Below are positions 47,597 to 57,179 of a stretch of 64,000 nt of DNA, piece by piece (position 1 is the first letter of the stretch; each line of letters begins with the position of its first letter). Origin of the DNA: Bifidobacterium margollesii (lineage in GTDB: Bacteria > Actinomycetota > Actinomycetes > Actinomycetales > Bifidobacteriaceae); the NCBI RefSeq assembly GCF_002860355.1, contig NZ_NMWU01000021.1, forward strand, positions 62,001 to 126,000. Reading direction: 5' to 3'. The notes under the pieces were generated by a model, which worked only from the letters and a program-made list of their open reading frames with translations, searched no databases and was not told where the DNA came from. A program made the translations under genes and the position numbers.

Positions 47597-48961
47597 GTGA
47601 GGAAATTCAAGGCACGTCAGCGTCTGGTCATGACATTCACATTCTTTTCGATGTTCTTCGGCGCCGGCAACCTGATCTTTCCACCGTTCGTAGGAGCTCA
47701 GGCCGGCGGTAGCACCATGCCCGCGGCCATCGGCTTCATCGTATCGGCGGTGGGCCTACCGATACTGGGCGTGATGGCGGTCACCTTTTCAGGCGGATTC
47801 GATGGTCTCACCAAACGGGTCTCCCCCGGATTCGCATTGCTGTTGGGCATGGCCATCATCCTCACCATCGGTCCCTGTTTCGCGATCCCCCGCACGGCGA
47901 CCACATCGTTCGAAATGATGGTCGTCCCCCTGATACCGACGGATACGGTACGATTCTCACAGCTGCTCTATTCCCTGATCTTCTTCTCCCTGTCGTTTCT
48001 GTTCGCCCAGCATCCCGAGAAGCTCTCGAAGGTACTGGGCCGGTTCATGGGTCCGCTGCTGCTCATATTCATCGCCGTACTGTTCATCGTGTGTCTCGTT
48101 CATGGTGTCGGCACACCATCCACTCCAATGGGAGACTATGAAACGGATCAAATGGCGCGTGGTTTTCTCGACGGATACCAGACAATGGATCTGCTCGCCG
48201 CACTGTATTTCGGCATCGTGATCTCCGCGAACATCCGCGAGCAGAACATCGATGACGAACGTCAGGTCCAAATGGAAACCGCATATGCAGGTCTGGGAAC
48301 CGGCGTGCTGCTGATCGTCATCTACGGTGCTTTAAGCTACGTGGGCATGGTGTCCGGTTCGATCAGCCGGATAGATCCGAAGACGGATACCGGAGCCACG
48401 GTGCTCACCAATCTGACGACGGCGATGTTCGGTACGGAAGGCACCATATTCCTCGGTCTGGTGTTCGTCATCGCATGCCTGAACGTCTGCACCGGATTGA
48501 TCTGCACCTGTGCCTCGTATTTCCATATGAAATTCCCGGTCGTTGCGGGGCGTAGGATCGGTTATCGTACATGGCAGATGCTGTTCACCGTGTTCAGCTT
48601 CATCGTGTCGAATGCCGGGCTGAGCTTGATCATCAAGGTGTCGGTACCGGTACTGTCGGCATTGTATCCGATAGCGATCGTGCTGGTGTTGCTCGCACTC
48701 ACCCACCGCATACTCGGCTCAAGGTTCTCCCGCATATATGTTTGGACGGTAACGCTTGTGGCGATTCCGTCGTTTACCGGCTGCATTTCCTCGCTAGTCG
48801 TCGTGTTCGGAGGATCGATACCATGGTTGGATGCACTGTTGAATCTGCTGCCGTTGCAAAACTACCAGCTTGGATGGATGACACCAGCCATGATGGGTAT
48901 GGTCTGCGGCGTAGCCGATTCACTGATACGTAGATCGACGGGGACGCCGGCCGTCAGATAG
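47597..48961 (+). CDS. brnQ: Branched-chain amino acid carrier BrnQ
   Basis: 454 residues with about twelve hydrophobic segments. The LIV-E/BrnQ start is FTFFSMFFGAGNLIFPPFVG, a family signature. It is a Na+ or H+ symporter for Leu, Ile and Val. The start is a GTG with AGAGG upstream. The next gene lies 40 bases downstream on the same strand. Confidence 0.92.
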   Translation: MRKFKARQRLVMTFTFFSMFFGAGNLIFPPFVGAQAGGSTMPAAIGFIVSAVGLPILGVMAVTFSGGFDGLTKRVSPGFALLLGMAIILTIGPCFAIPRTATTSFEMMVVPLIPTDTVRFSQLLYSLIFFSLSFLFAQHPEKLSKVLGRFMGPLLLIFIAVLFIVCLVHGVGTPSTPMGDYETDQMARGFLDGYQTMDLLAALYFGIVISANIREQNIDDERQVQMETAYAGLGTGVLLIVIYGALSYVGMVSGSISRIDPKTDTGATVLTNLTTAMFGTEGTIFLGLVFVIACLNVCTGLICTCASYFHMKFPVVAGRRIGYRTWQMLFTVFSFIVSNAGLSLIIKVSVPVLSALYPIAIVLVLLALTHRILGSRFSRIYVWTVTLVAIPSFTGCISSLVVVFGGSIPWLDALLNLLPLQNYQLGWMTPAMMGMVCGVADSLIRRSTGTPAVR

Positions 48962-48998
48962 CCGACGAACCACGAACCCAAGTCACGGAGGAGTGATC

Positions 48999-49526
48999 AT
49001 GACCGAACCATTGATCAGACATGCGACCATCGAGGACGTTGCAGAGTTGTCGGATATCGAGCGGCTTTGCTTCCCCAAGGCGGAAGCGGCGGGAGTCGAG
49101 ACGATCAGAGAGCGTATCGACTCCTATCCGGAGTGCTTCTGGCTGCTTTGCGTGCCGACTCTGACCGACGGCAACATCACGAACGATGGCCGATACGACA
49201 TCGCCGCGTTCATCAACGGATTCGCCACCGATCGGCGCGATCTCACCGACGACATGTACGAGGATGCCTCTCAGCATGATCCCCACGGAGCCTGGCAGAT
49301 GATCTTCGGCGTCGACACGGCCCCCGACTTCCAGCATCAAGGGTACGCAAGCCGTCTGATGCGACGGGTGATCGACGACACCCGAGTAGCCGGACGCCGT
49401 GGACTTGTGCTTACGTGCAAGAACAGGCTCGTCGGATTCTACTCCCGATTCGGATACGTGGATGAAGGCATCTCCTCCTCAACGCACGGCAATGCGGTCT
49501 GGCATCAGATGCGTCTTACGTTCTGA
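48999..49526 (+). CDS. GNAT family acetyltransferase
   Basis: 175 residues. The acetyl-CoA-binding loop is DFQHQGYASRLMRRVIDD, followed by LTCKNRLVGFYSRFGYVDEG. GGAGGAG lies just before the ATG at 48999, so the GTG two codons upstream was rejected. The substrate is unknown. It follows brnQ and may be cotranscribed with it. Confidence 0.85.
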   Translation: MTEPLIRHATIEDVAELSDIERLCFPKAEAAGVETIRERIDSYPECFWLLCVPTLTDGNITNDGRYDIAAFINGFATDRRDLTDDMYEDASQHDPHGAWQMIFGVDTAPDFQHQGYASRLMRRVIDDTRVAGRRGLVLTCKNRLVGFYSRFGYVDEGISSSTHGNAVWHQMRLTF

Positions 49527-49582
49527 GCGATCCGAACCATCACAGATCGAACGCAGCCTCGCATCGATGCCGACGTCCGCGA

Positions 49583-51148
49583 TCAGTTCTGGTGATAGTA
49601 GCTCAGGAAATCGGTGAGCTTGGCCGTCGCGTCCTTAAGCACCTCGATACGGGGTAGGTAAACGACACGGAAATGATCGGGGAACGGCCAATTGAACCCT
49701 CCGCCCCGCACGATCAGGATCTTCTTGTCGTGCAGCAGGTCCAGCGCGAACTTCTCATCGTCCTCGATGTTGAACTTCTTGACATCAATCTTCGGGAAGA
49801 TGTAGAACGCGGCTTTCGGCTTCACCACACTGATACCGGGAATGTCCTTCAGCGCGTTGTAGATGAACTCCCGCTGCTCGTAGATGCGGCCACCGGGAAC
49901 AATATAGTCGTTGACGCTCTGATGACCGCCAAGGGCCGTCTGCACGACCGACTGCCCCGGCACGTTCGAGCACATACGCATGTTCGACAGCATGTTGATG
50001 CCCTCGATGTAGTCCTTGGCGATGCTTTTGTTGCCGCTAAGCACCATCCATCCGATGCGGTATCCGGCGATCATATGGGATTTCGACAGACCGCTGTAGG
50101 TCACGCAGAACAGGTCGGGCGCCAAGGACGCGATGGAGATGTGCTGTTCGCCATCCATGACCAGACGATCGTAGATCTCATCGGAGAAGATGATGAGCTG
50201 ATGCTCGCGCGCAATCTCGACGATCTGTTCCAGCACTTCTCGAGGGTAAAGAGCACCGGTGGGGTTGTTCGGATTGATGATGACGATGGCTTTGGTGCGG
50301 TCAGTGATCTTGCTGCGGATGTCGTCCATATCCGGGTACCAGTCGGACTGCTCGTCGCACAGATAGTGTACGGCGGTGCCTCCGGCCAGATTCACGCAGG
50401 CCGTCCACAGCGGGTAGTCGGGAGCGGGGACCAGAACCTCGTCGCCGTTGTCAAGCAGGGCGGACATGCTCAGATTGATCAGCTCGCTGACACCGTTGCC
50501 GGTGTAGATGTCTCCGATGGAGACGTTGGGGATGTTCTTTAGCTGGGCGTACTGCATAATCGCCTTACGCGCGGAGAACAGGCCCTTGGATGGCGAATAT
50601 CCCTCGCAATCGGTGAGCTGCTGACGCATATCGTAGATGACCTCGTCCGGGGTACGGAATCCGAACGGCGCTGGATTGCCGATGTTCAGTTTAAGAACAT
50701 GGATGCCGGCATCCTCCATACGAAGAGCCTCGTCGACCACCGGCCCCCTGACATCGTAGAGGACATTGTCGAGTTTCGTGGATTTCGCGAATGTGCGCAT
50801 TGTGGTTACCTTCGGTTTCTGTGCTGGATTCTGACGGGGCATGGTGGGGATGGAAGTGCTGGAGGATGTGGAGGCGGGACCGCCCTCCGACGATGTCGAG
50901 GAAACGTCTGCGGAAGCGTTCATAGGAGCGTCTTCGCCCATCAGCCACTGAGGATCGACGTTCAACGTTGATGCCAGAAAGTTCAGAAGATCGGTTCTGG
51001 GCATCGTCTTCCCACTGACGTATTGACTGATATGACTTTTGCCGAGCTTCACACCATGAACCGCGGCGGCGTGAACGAAATCGACCTGTTTCATGCGGCG
51101 AAGGGCCATGGCTTGGTTCAATCTCGCAGCGAATATTTCCGTACTCAT
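49583..51148 (-). CDS. XRE HTH-aminotransferase fusion (AlaA-like)
   Basis: 521 residues. Residues about 1-75 are an XRE-type HTH (FAARLNQAMALRRMKQVDFV, HISQYVSGKTMPRTDLLNFL). A Ser/Thr/Pro-rich linker of about 45 residues follows, then a class I aminotransferase of the AlaA type: IGNPAPFGF, INPNNPTGALY, FSDEIYDRLVMDG and the Schiff-base lysine in SGLSKSHMIAGYRIGW. It probably interconverts alanine/pyruvate and glutamate/2-oxoglutarate, and may sense this by its DNA-binding domain. GGGGAG lies six bases before the ATG at 51148. TGAACT repeats lie upstream. Confidence 0.88.
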   Translation of the reverse strand: MSTEIFAARLNQAMALRRMKQVDFVHAAAVHGVKLGKSHISQYVSGKTMPRTDLLNFLASTLNVDPQWLMGEDAPMNASADVSSTSSEGGPASTSSSTSIPTMPRQNPAQKPKVTTMRTFAKSTKLDNVLYDVRGPVVDEALRMEDAGIHVLKLNIGNPAPFGFRTPDEVIYDMRQQLTDCEGYSPSKGLFSARKAIMQYAQLKNIPNVSIGDIYTGNGVSELINLSMSALLDNGDEVLVPAPDYPLWTACVNLAGGTAVHYLCDEQSDWYPDMDDIRSKITDRTKAIVIINPNNPTGALYPREVLEQIVEIAREHQLIIFSDEIYDRLVMDGEQHISIASLAPDLFCVTYSGLSKSHMIAGYRIGWMVLSGNKSIAKDYIEGINMLSNMRMCSNVPGQSVVQTALGGHQSVNDYIVPGGRIYEQREFIYNALKDIPGISVVKPKAAFYIFPKIDVKKFNIEDDEKFALDLLHDKKILIVRGGGFNWPFPDHFRVVYLPRIEVLKDATAKLTDFLSYYHQN

Positions 51149-51171
51149 CGTCGGCTCCCCTGACTTTTCCG

Positions 51172-51258
51172 AGTTCAATTTCACAGCCGATACAGATCAT
51201 ACTACAAAGTTCACAGTAAACCCTGATACGTAGTTCAATTCCGTAAGAACGAAGTTCA
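51172..51258. repeat. Four AGTTCA (TGAACT) repeats upstream of the HTH-aminotransferase
   Basis: AGTTCA occurs at 51172-51177, 51208-51213, 51232-51237 and 51253-51258. On the gene strand it reads TGAACT. Spacings are 36, 24 and 21 bases. They could be operators for the HTH domain of the adjacent protein. The rest of 51149-51443 shows nothing else that I can name. Confidence 0.5.
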
Positions 51259-51436
51259 GCGTTGTTTCTTAAGCTCATTCGATGAATAGAAATTCTTACC
51301 GAATCCAACCGATCGACAATGACGTCATAGCACCGATCAACAACAGATAGCCTATCCAAAATTGACTGGTTGCGTTGTGATCAATAAATGATAGCTTTAG
51401 ATTACATCAAAGCTGCGGAATATTGCGATACAGCAT

Positions 51437-51482
51437 AAAAAGACCTCTGCTGATCCAGTCCCCAGCACCGGATCAGCAGAGG
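51437..51482 (-). terminator. Terminator of the Cof phosphatase gene
   Basis: CCTCTGCTGATCC and GGATCAGCAGAGG form a 13-bp stem, followed on the minus strand by TCTTTTTA. Confidence 0.8.
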
Positions 51483-51511
51483 TTCAAAACCTTATTCCTT
51501 GAGGATTCAAA

Positions 51512-52363
51512 CTACGATAGATACGCGTTGAACCATTTGGCCACACCATCATCGTTGTTGGCAGGACAGATTTCATCGGCCACATCGATGACTTTCGGAT
51601 TGGCATTTGCCACGGCCACTCCCCGACCGGCCGCCTGCAACATGGCAATGTCGATGAGATCATCACCGAACGCCGCGGTTCGATTCAACGGTATCCGCAT
51701 GTGTTCAGCCAACAGGTTCAACGCATGTTCCTTGTTGGCCAGAGGATTCATCAGCATCCACATCACACCTTCGCTGATGCTGACGTCGAAATCCGGAGGA
51801 ATCAGCTCACGAAGCCGCCGACATTGTCCAGGCTCCGGAAAGATGATGATCTTGTCAGCCACGCCCATTGGTACATCATGGAAATCCGTCATCCTCCATG
51901 TCTGAGTTCGCCAGAACACGCTGACGTCGAAATTGGTGTATCGAACGTCGTTCATGACTATGCCAAGCCGTAGATCAGGGAACTCGTCCAGCAGCAGACG
52001 GCAGATCTCACATGCACGCTGCGAGGAGAACCCGATTCTCAGCAAGTGACCGTCATCGGGCACCCTGCCGCTGGTCAGCAACGCGTAATCGGATTTTCGA
52101 GGAGCGAAATCTATGAGCGCGCCGTTGAGATAAACGCAGGCGTCCACCGGAAGACGATCGATCAAAGGTTTTGCCGTGCTGACCGGTCGGGCAGTGGAAA
52201 CCGCGAAACGCACGCCCGCATCACGCAGCCGGTTTGCCGCATCAATGGAATACTGCGTCAGGTAGCGTTGCTCGAACGTTTCGCCATCATGCAGCAGCGT
52301 GCCGTCAAGATCGACGACCACCAGATCGAGTGCACCGGCGGCGCTACCAGCCATATGATTCAT
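51512..52363 (-). CDS. Cof-type HAD phosphatase
   Basis: 283 residues. Motif I is VVVDLDGTLL, motif II lies in FAVSTARPVS, and the Cof/YidA end is RTAAFGDDLIDIAMLQAAGRGVAVANA. A cap of type C2B lies between. It likely dephosphorylates sugar phosphates or PLP, and the substrate is not shown. The start at 52363 has GGAG seven bases before it. Confidence 0.85.
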   Translation of the reverse strand: MNHMAGSAAGALDLVVVDLDGTLLHDGETFEQRYLTQYSIDAANRLRDAGVRFAVSTARPVSTAKPLIDRLPVDACVYLNGALIDFAPRKSDYALLTSGRVPDDGHLLRIGFSSQRACEICRLLLDEFPDLRLGIVMNDVRYTNFDVSVFWRTQTWRMTDFHDVPMGVADKIIIFPEPGQCRRLRELIPPDFDVSISEGVMWMLMNPLANKEHALNLLAEHMRIPLNRTAAFGDDLIDIAMLQAAGRGVAVANANPKVIDVADEICPANNDDGVAKWFNAYLS

Positions 52364-52400
52364 GAACATGCTCCGATTTCTGATTCACAGTTGTTCCGTT

Positions 52401-52439
52401 CGCAAAACAAAACCCGCGGGTGGCGAACATCCGCGGGTT
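52401..52439 (-). terminator. Terminator of secG
   Basis: AACCCGCGG and CCGCGGGTT pair over 11 bases, followed on the minus strand by TTGTTTTG. Confidence 0.7.
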
Positions 52440-52470
52440 CAAATCCTATATCGTACGGCGACGGGAAAAA

Positions 52471-52719
52471 TCATCCAATGCCGTACTTGGTCATCAGACC
52501 GAGGGCGATGATGATGGCCACCCAGATCAGCGCCACGATCACCGTAAGCCGGTTGAGGTTCTTCTCCGCCACGCCGGAGGTGCCGGCATTCGCCGTCAGA
52601 CCACCGCCAAACATGTCGGAAAGACCGCCACCCTTGCCTTTGTGCATCAGGATGAGCAGTGTGAGCAACACACTGGCAATCACCACGATGATTTCAAGAA
52701 TGATCTTGACGATAGTCAC
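52471..52719 (-). CDS. secG: Preprotein translocase subunit SecG
   Basis: 82 residues with two transmembrane segments (IIVVIASVLLTLLILMHKG and TVIVALIWVAIIIALGLM) and the MHKGKGGGLSDMFGGG loop between them. It is the small SecYEG subunit. It lies after tpiA, as in many actinobacteria. Confidence 0.92.
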   Translation of the reverse strand: MTIVKIILEIIVVIASVLLTLLILMHKGKGGGLSDMFGGGLTANAGTSGVAEKNLNRLTVIVALIWVAIIIALGLMTKYGIG

Positions 52720-52781
52720 TTGTTACCTCCGAAAATCGATCTTGAGTAAGATTACCTCATAGCCCGGAAAACCGAGCGACT

Positions 52782-53588
52782 TCACCGTCGCGCCGAAGCC
52801 GCCTTGTCGGTGAGTCTGGCAATGGTGGCGAACTCGTCGGCGTCCAACGACGCTCCCCCCACCAGGAATCCGTCGATATCCAGCCCCTCCTGCATAAGCT
52901 GCGTGGCATTGGACGCATTCACCGATCCTCCGTACAGGATCCGAACCCTCTGCGCCACATCGTCGCCATAGACCTCACCGAGATGGGTGCGGATAGCCGC
53001 GGCCGCCTCCTGGGCGGACTGCGGCGTGGCGACCATTCCGGTACCGATCGCCCACACCGGTTCGTAGGCTATCACCATCTGCTCGGCTTCCTTGTCGTTA
53101 AGATCCCGGATCACATCCTGAACCTGACCGACGGCGTATTCCAGCTCGATGCCCTGACGACGCTCCTCAAAACTCTCCCCCACGCACAATATGGGCTTCA
53201 TCCCCGCGGCAAGCACGGCACGGACCTGATCGACGATATTCGCATCGTCCTCCGGATGATACTTACGACGTTCGGAATGTCCGACCAACACATAGGTACA
53301 TCCCAGCCGGGCCAGCATGTCCGCGGAAACGTCTCCGGTGAACGCACCCTGATTGGTGACGGAAACAGCCTGAGCCCCATAGGTGATCTTCAAACGATCC
53401 GCTTCGATGAGCACCTGCACGCTGCGAATCGACGTGAACGGCGGCATCAGCGTAACCTCGCAGCGCCGAAACCCGAAATGCGCGTCCCGAAGGATCCACG
53501 CGAGCTTCTGCACAAAATACGTGGCTTCCAGATGATCGAAGTTCATCTTCCAGTTGCCGGCGACGATGGGAATGCGTCTCGATGCCAA
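52782..53588 (-). CDS. tpiA: Triosephosphate isomerase
   Basis: 268 residues. The catalytic His is in VLVGHSERRKY, the catalytic Glu in VIAYEPVWAIGTG, and the Lys in VAGNWKMNFD. It interconverts the triose phosphates. The start was set at a TTG at 53588 because GGAAGGA lies six bases before it. A TTG further upstream (53609) has no such site. It follows pgk, and gap is not in this cluster. Confidence 0.92.
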   Translation of the reverse strand: MASRRIPIVAGNWKMNFDHLEATYFVQKLAWILRDAHFGFRRCEVTLMPPFTSIRSVQVLIEADRLKITYGAQAVSVTNQGAFTGDVSADMLARLGCTYVLVGHSERRKYHPEDDANIVDQVRAVLAAGMKPILCVGESFEERRQGIELEYAVGQVQDVIRDLNDKEAEQMVIAYEPVWAIGTGMVATPQSAQEAAAAIRTHLGEVYGDDVAQRVRILYGGSVNASNATQLMQEGLDIDGFLVGGASLDADEFATIARLTDKAASARR

Positions 53589-53617
53589 GATCCGTCCTTC
53601 CACAAGCAATCGAATCG

Positions 53618-53679
53618 AAAAACAGGGGCTCCCGTCCGTAGCGAACCGTTGTGACGCGGTTGAGCCATGGGCGGGAGCC
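53618..53679 (-). terminator. Hairpin between pgk and tpiA
   Basis: GGCTCCCG and CGGGAGCC form an outer stem (53627-53679) with an inner AACCG/CGGTT stem, followed on the minus strand by CCCTGTTTTT. It could end or attenuate pgk transcription before tpiA. Confidence 0.55.
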
Positions 53680-53693
53680 TTTGAGAATATTCG

Positions 53694-54902
53694 TTACTCG
53701 AGCACGCTCAGACCGGGCAGGGTCTTGCCCTCAAGGAACTCGAGGGAGGCGCCGCCGCCGGTGGAGATGTGCGAGAAGCCATCCTCCGGGAAGCCGAGGT
53801 TGCGCACGGCGGAAGCGGAATCACCGCCACCGACGATGGTGAAGGCGCCGGCGTGGGTGGCGTCGACCAGAGCCTCGGCCACGGCCTTGGTGCCATTCGC
53901 GAAGGTCGGAACCTCGAACACGCCCATCGGGCCGTTCCACACGACGGTCTTGGAATCGACGATCTTATCGTGGAAGAGCTGGCGGGTCTTCGGACCGATG
54001 TCCAGACCCTCTTCGTCGGACGGGATGGCGTCGGCGTCCACGACCTTCGGGTCGATGACGGCGTCGTCACCGGCGGGGAAGCCGGGGTTGACGACGATGT
54101 CGACGGGGAGCAGGAGCTCGACGCCGTTCTTCTTGGCGGTCTCCATGTAGCCCTTGACGGTTTCGATGTTGCTTTCGTCAAGCAGGGAGTTGCCGACCTC
54201 ATAGCCGAGTGCCTTGAGGAAGGTGTAGGCCATACCGCCGCCGATGATCAGTCGATCGACCTTGCCCAGAAGGTTGGAGATGACGCCGAGCTTGTCGGCG
54301 ACCTTGGCACCGCCGAGCACTGCGGTGAGAGGACGATCCGGGTTCTCGGTGGCCTTGGACAGAGCGGTGACTTCCTTCTCCACCAGCAGACCGGCGGCGG
54401 ACGGCAGATCAGCGGCAACATCGTAGTTGGAACCCTGCGCACGGTGGACGACGCCGAAGCCGTCGGAGACGAAGACCTCACCCAGCTCGGCGATCTTCTT
54501 GGCGTATGCGGCACGCTCTTCAGCGTTCTTGCTGGTCTCCTCCGGGTTGAAGCGCACGTTCTCCAGCAGCACCACATCACCGTCGTTCATGGCGGCGACC
54601 TTGGCGTGAGCGTCCTCGCCATAGGTGTCTGCGGCCAGCGGAACCTCGATGCCGAGCAGTTCGCCCAGTCGCTTGGCGACCGGAGCCAGACTCAGCTCGG
54701 GGACGACCTTGCCCTTCGGGCGGCCGAGGTGGGCCATCAGAATGACCTTGGCACCCTGTTCGCGCAGAGCCTTGATGGTCGGCAGAGCGGCCTTGATGCG
54801 ACCATCGTCGGTAATGGTCGTACCGTCCAGCGGGACGTTGAAATCAGCGCGGACCAGCACGCGCTTACCCTGAAGATTTCCGAGGTCCTTGAGAGTTTTC
54901 AT
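53694..54902 (-). CDS. pgk: Phosphoglycerate kinase
   Basis: 402 residues. The substrate-binding [10 protein letters not shown] and HLGRPKGK motifs lie early, [14 protein letters not shown] is in the middle, and the nucleotide-binding GGGDSASAV is near the end. It makes ATP from 1,3-bisphosphoglycerate. AAAGGA precedes the ATG at 54902. Codon use is biased as in highly expressed genes. Confidence 0.95.
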   Translation of the reverse strand: MKTLKDLGNLQGKRVLVRADFNVPLDGTTITDDGRIKAALPTIKALREQGAKVILMAHLGRPKGKVVPELSLAPVAKRLGELLGIEVPLAADTYGEDAHAKVAAMNDGDVVLLENVRFNPEETSKNAEERAAYAKKIAELGEVFVSDGFGVVHRAQGSNYDVAADLPSAAGLLVEKEVTALSKATENPDRPLTAVLGGAKVADKLGVISNLLGKVDRLIIGGGMAYTFLKALGYEVGNSLLDESNIETVKGYMETAKKNGVELLLPVDIVVNPGFPAGDDAVIDPKVVDADAIPSDEEGLDIGPKTRQLFHDKIVDSKTVVWNGPMGVFEVPTFANGTKAVAEALVDATHAGAFTIVGGGDSASAVRNLGFPEDGFSHISTGGGASLEFLEGKTLPGLSVLE

Positions 54903-55118
54903 TGATATCCTTTCCAGCTGCGGCGCAGCGTTTGAAGGCCATGGAAACGGCTCCCACGGCTTCCGCGTCCTGTGCGCCATGTGAAATCTTACCTTGCCAA
55001 CGGGATAAAGCCCGGTAACAACCCGAGGCAAATGCCGAAGACAAACGATGCCTTCCGATCACGCATCCATGATCGGAAGGCATCGAAGCAAACGAGGAAG
55101 CGGATGACGTCGGCCGCG

Positions 55119-56072
55119 TCAGTTTTCGTTTTCCGCGGCTCGCTGCTTTTCGACTTTGTTGGCCAGCTGCAGCAGACGGCGGATACGGCCGGCGATGGCG
55201 TCCTTGGTAACGGGAGGATCAGCGAGACGACCCAGCTCCTCCAGACTCGCATCGCGATGATCGAGTCTCAGCTGACCGGCCGCACGCAGGTTCTCGGGAA
55301 TATCGTCACCGAGAATCTTGAACGCCTTCTGCACCTTCTCGCTGGCTTCGACGGCGGCCTTGGCGCTGCGACGCATATTCGCATCGTCGAAATTGGCGAG
55401 ACGATTCGCCTTGCCTCGCGACTCACCGTCATTGCGCTTGCCGCTCCACTCGCGGGCGGTGCGGGTGGCGCCCATGAGCGTCAGCATGCGTTCGATGACA
55501 TCGGGATCACGCAGGGTCACCCGTTCGGAACTGCGAACCTGCCGGGCCTTGGCGGTGATGCCAAGACGGCGTGCGGCACCCACCAACGCCAAGGCGGCCT
55601 CCGAACCGGGGCAGACGATTTCGAGGTAACTGGCCTTTCCCGGGTCCGACAACTCGCCATGAGCGAGGAACGCGCCTCGCCAAGCCGCCTTGATCTGGGC
55701 GATATTGCCGGAGACGATCTCCGCCGGCAGACCGCGTACGGGCCGCTTACGCCGATCAAGCAGTCCGGATTGCAGCGCCAACGCACCACCGGCCTTCAGC
55801 ACGCGCACCGAATAGCGTTCCACAGTACCTGCGGGGGTCTTGCGCGCCACTTTGATCAGATCGGCCTCATGCCCGTAGACCTCCTGAATGGTGCGCTGAA
55901 GCCACTGAGCTGCATCAAGGGAGTCGAATTGGCTTTCGACGACAATATGACGTTGGATCAGATGAAGACCTCCGCCGAAGCGGATCATAGAAGCCGCCTG
56001 TGCCTTCTTGGCGGCAGGCAACTCATCATCGATAGCGGCGAGTTCGCTTTTGACCTCATCAACCAGAGCCAA
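55119..56072 (-). CDS. whiA: Regulator WhiA
   Basis: 317 residues. The N-terminal LAGLIDADG-like region has [21 protein letters not shown] and a middle part with [14 protein letters not shown]. The C-terminal HTH is [23 protein letters not shown]. WhiA controls cell division and sporulation genes in actinobacteria. It normally follows rapZ and yvcK. Here it follows rapZ directly, and yvcK is not present. Confidence 0.92.
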   Translation of the reverse strand: MALVDEVKSELAAIDDELPAAKKAQAASMIRFGGGLHLIQRHIVVESQFDSLDAAQWLQRTIQEVYGHEADLIKVARKTPAGTVERYSVRVLKAGGALALQSGLLDRRKRPVRGLPAEIVSGNIAQIKAAWRGAFLAHGELSDPGKASYLEIVCPGSEAALALVGAARRLGITAKARQVRSSERVTLRDPDVIERMLTLMGATRTAREWSGKRNDGESRGKANRLANFDDANMRRSAKAAVEASEKVQKAFKILGDDIPENLRAAGQLRLDHRDASLEELGRLADPPVTKDAIAGRIRRLLQLANKVEKQRAAENEN

Positions 56073-56264
56073 GAGCTATCCTCCTTTAAATTGTACAGCT
56101 TCATGTCGGCGCGGAAAGGGTGATCGGCGGTAGGTCGACAGACTTTCGCACCGAACTTCTGTGTTACCCAATCAGCTGGACAAAAACGGCGGTTTTTTCA
56201 TTGATTCAACCTATTGTTTCGAGATTCGAGACGAATCGTCTAAGCCGCATGCATGATGATCCGC

Positions 56265-57179
56265 TCAATGCTGCTTCGACAGCTCTCTGGCCGAAACGCT
56301 GACATTGAGCCCGTGGGATCGCAGTCTATCGGCCAACGCATGACTCATGGCCACGGAACGGTGCTGACCGCCGGTGCATCCGATGGCGATGGTGACGAAA
56401 TGCTTGTCCTCACGGGAGTATCCCTTGATCGCGGTGAGAATCGCCTCGGAATATGAATCAAGAAAGCTGCTCGCCCCGTCGCTCGACAATACGTAATCGG
56501 CCACCGGCTTGTCGTTTCCGTTGAGATCCCGCAACTGCGGCACCCAGAACGGATTCGGCAGGAACCGCACATCGGCCACGAAATCGGCATCGAGGGGAAC
56601 CCCGTACTTGAACCCGAAACTGAAAATGTGCACGGCGACGGTGGTGGGTCCCGTGCCCAGCAGAGCGTCGTAGAGCTTGGTGGACAGCTCGTGGATGCTC
56701 AGGCTGGAGGTGTCGATGACGAAGTCGGCCCGCTCCTTGAGCCCGCCAAGCAGAGCCCGCTCCTCGTTGATGCCGTCGATCAGACGACGCCCATGCTGCA
56801 GCGGATGCGGACGCCGAACCGATTCGTATCGCTTGATCAGCACGTCGTCGGTGGCGTCGAGGAACAGGATGCGGTACTTGACTCCCAGATCGTCGAGATG
56901 ACTGAACACCTGGGCCAGATCGTCGAAGTATCCGCGGGACCGAACGTCGATGACCGCGGCGAGCTTATGCACCTTGGACCCGGAGGAGGTCATCATGTCG
57001 ACCAGCGGCACCAACAGAATGGGAGGCAGATTATCGACCACGTACCAGCCCATGTCCTCGACGCTGTCCGCGGCACGCGACCGGCCCGCACCGGACATGC
57101 CCGTGATCAGCAGGACCTCGAACTCATTCGCCGGCTGCGGCTCGTCGACGTTCGAATCGATGGTTTGCGGATTCATCAC
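56265..57179 (-). CDS. rapZ: RNase adapter/nucleotide-binding protein RapZ
   Basis: 304 residues. The P-loop is LITGMSGAGRSRAADSVEDM, with Arg at the usual Lys place, as in other actinobacterial members. It has DNLPP and VDVRSR, and the C-terminal domain carries AIGCTGGQHRSVAMSHALA. In E. coli RapZ guides small-RNA decay, and its role in actinobacteria is less clear. It overlaps the aroE stop by four bases. Confidence 0.9.
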   Translation of the reverse strand: MMNPQTIDSNVDEPQPANEFEVLLITGMSGAGRSRAADSVEDMGWYVVDNLPPILLVPLVDMMTSSGSKVHKLAAVIDVRSRGYFDDLAQVFSHLDDLGVKYRILFLDATDDVLIKRYESVRRPHPLQHGRRLIDGINEERALLGGLKERADFVIDTSSLSIHELSTKLYDALLGTGPTTVAVHIFSFGFKYGVPLDADFVADVRFLPNPFWVPQLRDLNGNDKPVADYVLSSDGASSFLDSYSEAILTAIKGYSREDKHFVTIAIGCTGGQHRSVAMSHALADRLRSHGLNVSVSARELSKQH

